DNA from: Planctomycetota bacterium | GTDB lineage: Bacteria > Planctomycetota > UBA1135 | Assembly (NCBI GenBank): GCA_002705055.1 | Contig: PAHY01000033.1 | Span: forward strand, 62,001-126,000 | DNA: 64,000 nucleotides | Direction of reading: 5' to 3' | Shown: piece by piece, positions 63,232 to 64,000 of the stretch | Layout: each line of letters opens with the position of its first letter | Position numbering within the stretch: the stretch's first letter is position 1 | Program-made: the position numbers and the translations under genes | The notes under the pieces: model-generated | Told to the model about the DNA's origin: nothing | Databases searched by the model: none | What the model saw: the letters and a program-made list of their open reading frames with translations, nothing else

Positions 63232-64000
63232 TCTCGCTCATGCGCGCATGGGCGGCCTGGGCCATCGCCGGGCCGAGGTGCGCGACGCGATCGGGGTGAT
63301 GCTCCATGGCCAGCCGCAGATAGGCGCGCCGCACCTCCGCCCAGGGTGCGCCCTGCTGCAGCCCGAGAATCTCCCAGGCATCCTGTCGGACCGGCCGAGC
63401 GCCAAACCAGGCTTCGACCTCGGGGGCGGCCATGCCAAGCACCTCGGCGCACTGATAGATCACTTCCACCTCGCGCGCGCACTGCCGCGCATCAGTGCGC
63501 GCGACCTGGGCCATCAGGCTCAGGAGCAGTGGAGTGTCGACCGGACGCAGGCGCGCGCGCAGTCCGAGCAGCGCGGCCTGGAGCTCGGCCTCGCTCGGCG
63601 CTTCGGGTACCTGCCGGCCCGGATCGATGCGCTCCCACAGGCTGGCTTCGTCGTGATGCAACAGATAGAGCGCCCGCCGCACCGACTGCCACTCCTCTTC
63701 ACTGGTGACGCCATCCGCCTGGGCCACGGCCCGCAGCAGGCTCACCACCCAGGTCGCCAGCTGCACCCGCTCCGCCTCTTCGGCACGGGTCATGGCGTGC
63801 AGCTTGCCACGCTGACGCGCCGCGAACTCGGCCGTCGTCAGGCCGATCGCGGCGAGCGCATCGCTGAGCCAGATCGTCGGCCCCAGTCGAGGCAGGAACA
63901 GCGCCAGCGAGGCCAGCCGCAGCGCGCGCAGGAAGCGAAATCGACCCAGCCACCAAGCGGCGCTGCGCCAGGCGCCCCGACGCAGACAGGGGGTGCAGCC
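63188..64000 (-). CDS. TerB-like plus C-terminal J-domain (DnaJ) protein, truncated by the window end
   Basis: J-domain DAWEILGLQQGAPWAEVRRAYLRLAMEHHPDRVAHL (HPD). Frame stays open from the ATG at 63793 to base 64000 (GCTPCLRRGAWRSAAWWLGRFRFLRALRLASLALFL...), so the real start is probably outside the window. Confidence 0.82.
   Translation of the reverse strand, partial: GCTPCLRRGAWRSAAWWLGRFRFLRALRLASLALFLPRLGPTIWLSDALAAIGLTTAEFAARQRGKLHAMTRAEEAERVQLATWVVSLLRAVAQADGVTSEEEWQSVRRALYLLHHDEASLWERIDPGRQVPEAPSEAELQAALLGLRARLRPVDTPLLLSLMAQVARTDARQCAREVEVIYQCAEVLGMAAPEVEAWFGARPVRQDAWEILGLQQGAPWAEVRRAYLRLAMEHHPDRVAHLGPAMAQAAHARMSEINQAYQELRATRSG

Overview
High-GC bacterial window, probably Planctomycetota (inferred from secreted proteases and sulfatase, sialate O-acetylesterase-like paralogs, many signal-peptide proteins of unknown function, and a giant alpha-2-macroglobulin-like protein). 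It holds about 45 supportable genes on both strands and two tRNAs. I found no transposase, rRNA or CRISPR array. Most long ORFs in the supplied track are antisense shadows of real genes. The main discovery is two in-frame-UGA (selenocysteine) genes that ordinary ORF calling breaks or misses. (1) A secreted TlpA-like thioredoxin, minus strand 11456..12556, is split by a TGA exactly at the first position of its active site (FWGDW-[TGA]-GPCR). (2) A SelW/Rdx-family gene, minus strand 15203..15436, is absent from the ORF track and reads MQVHIKYCSV[TGA]NYQP (CxxU motif). Both TGAs are followed, at 31 and 21 nt, by a perfect hairpin with a GGUC or GGUCU apical loop, as expected of a bacterial SECIS element. 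Other points of interest: a 2691-aa alpha-2-macroglobulin-like protein with no visible thioester motif and a repeated TPR-MG architecture, an ankyrin gene of visibly lower GC, tandem secreted paralogs, a TIGR03546/TIGR03545-type pair, a split NAD synthetase, an ECF-sigma operon, and several intergenic inverted repeats. All family calls are by reading motifs; no database search was run.
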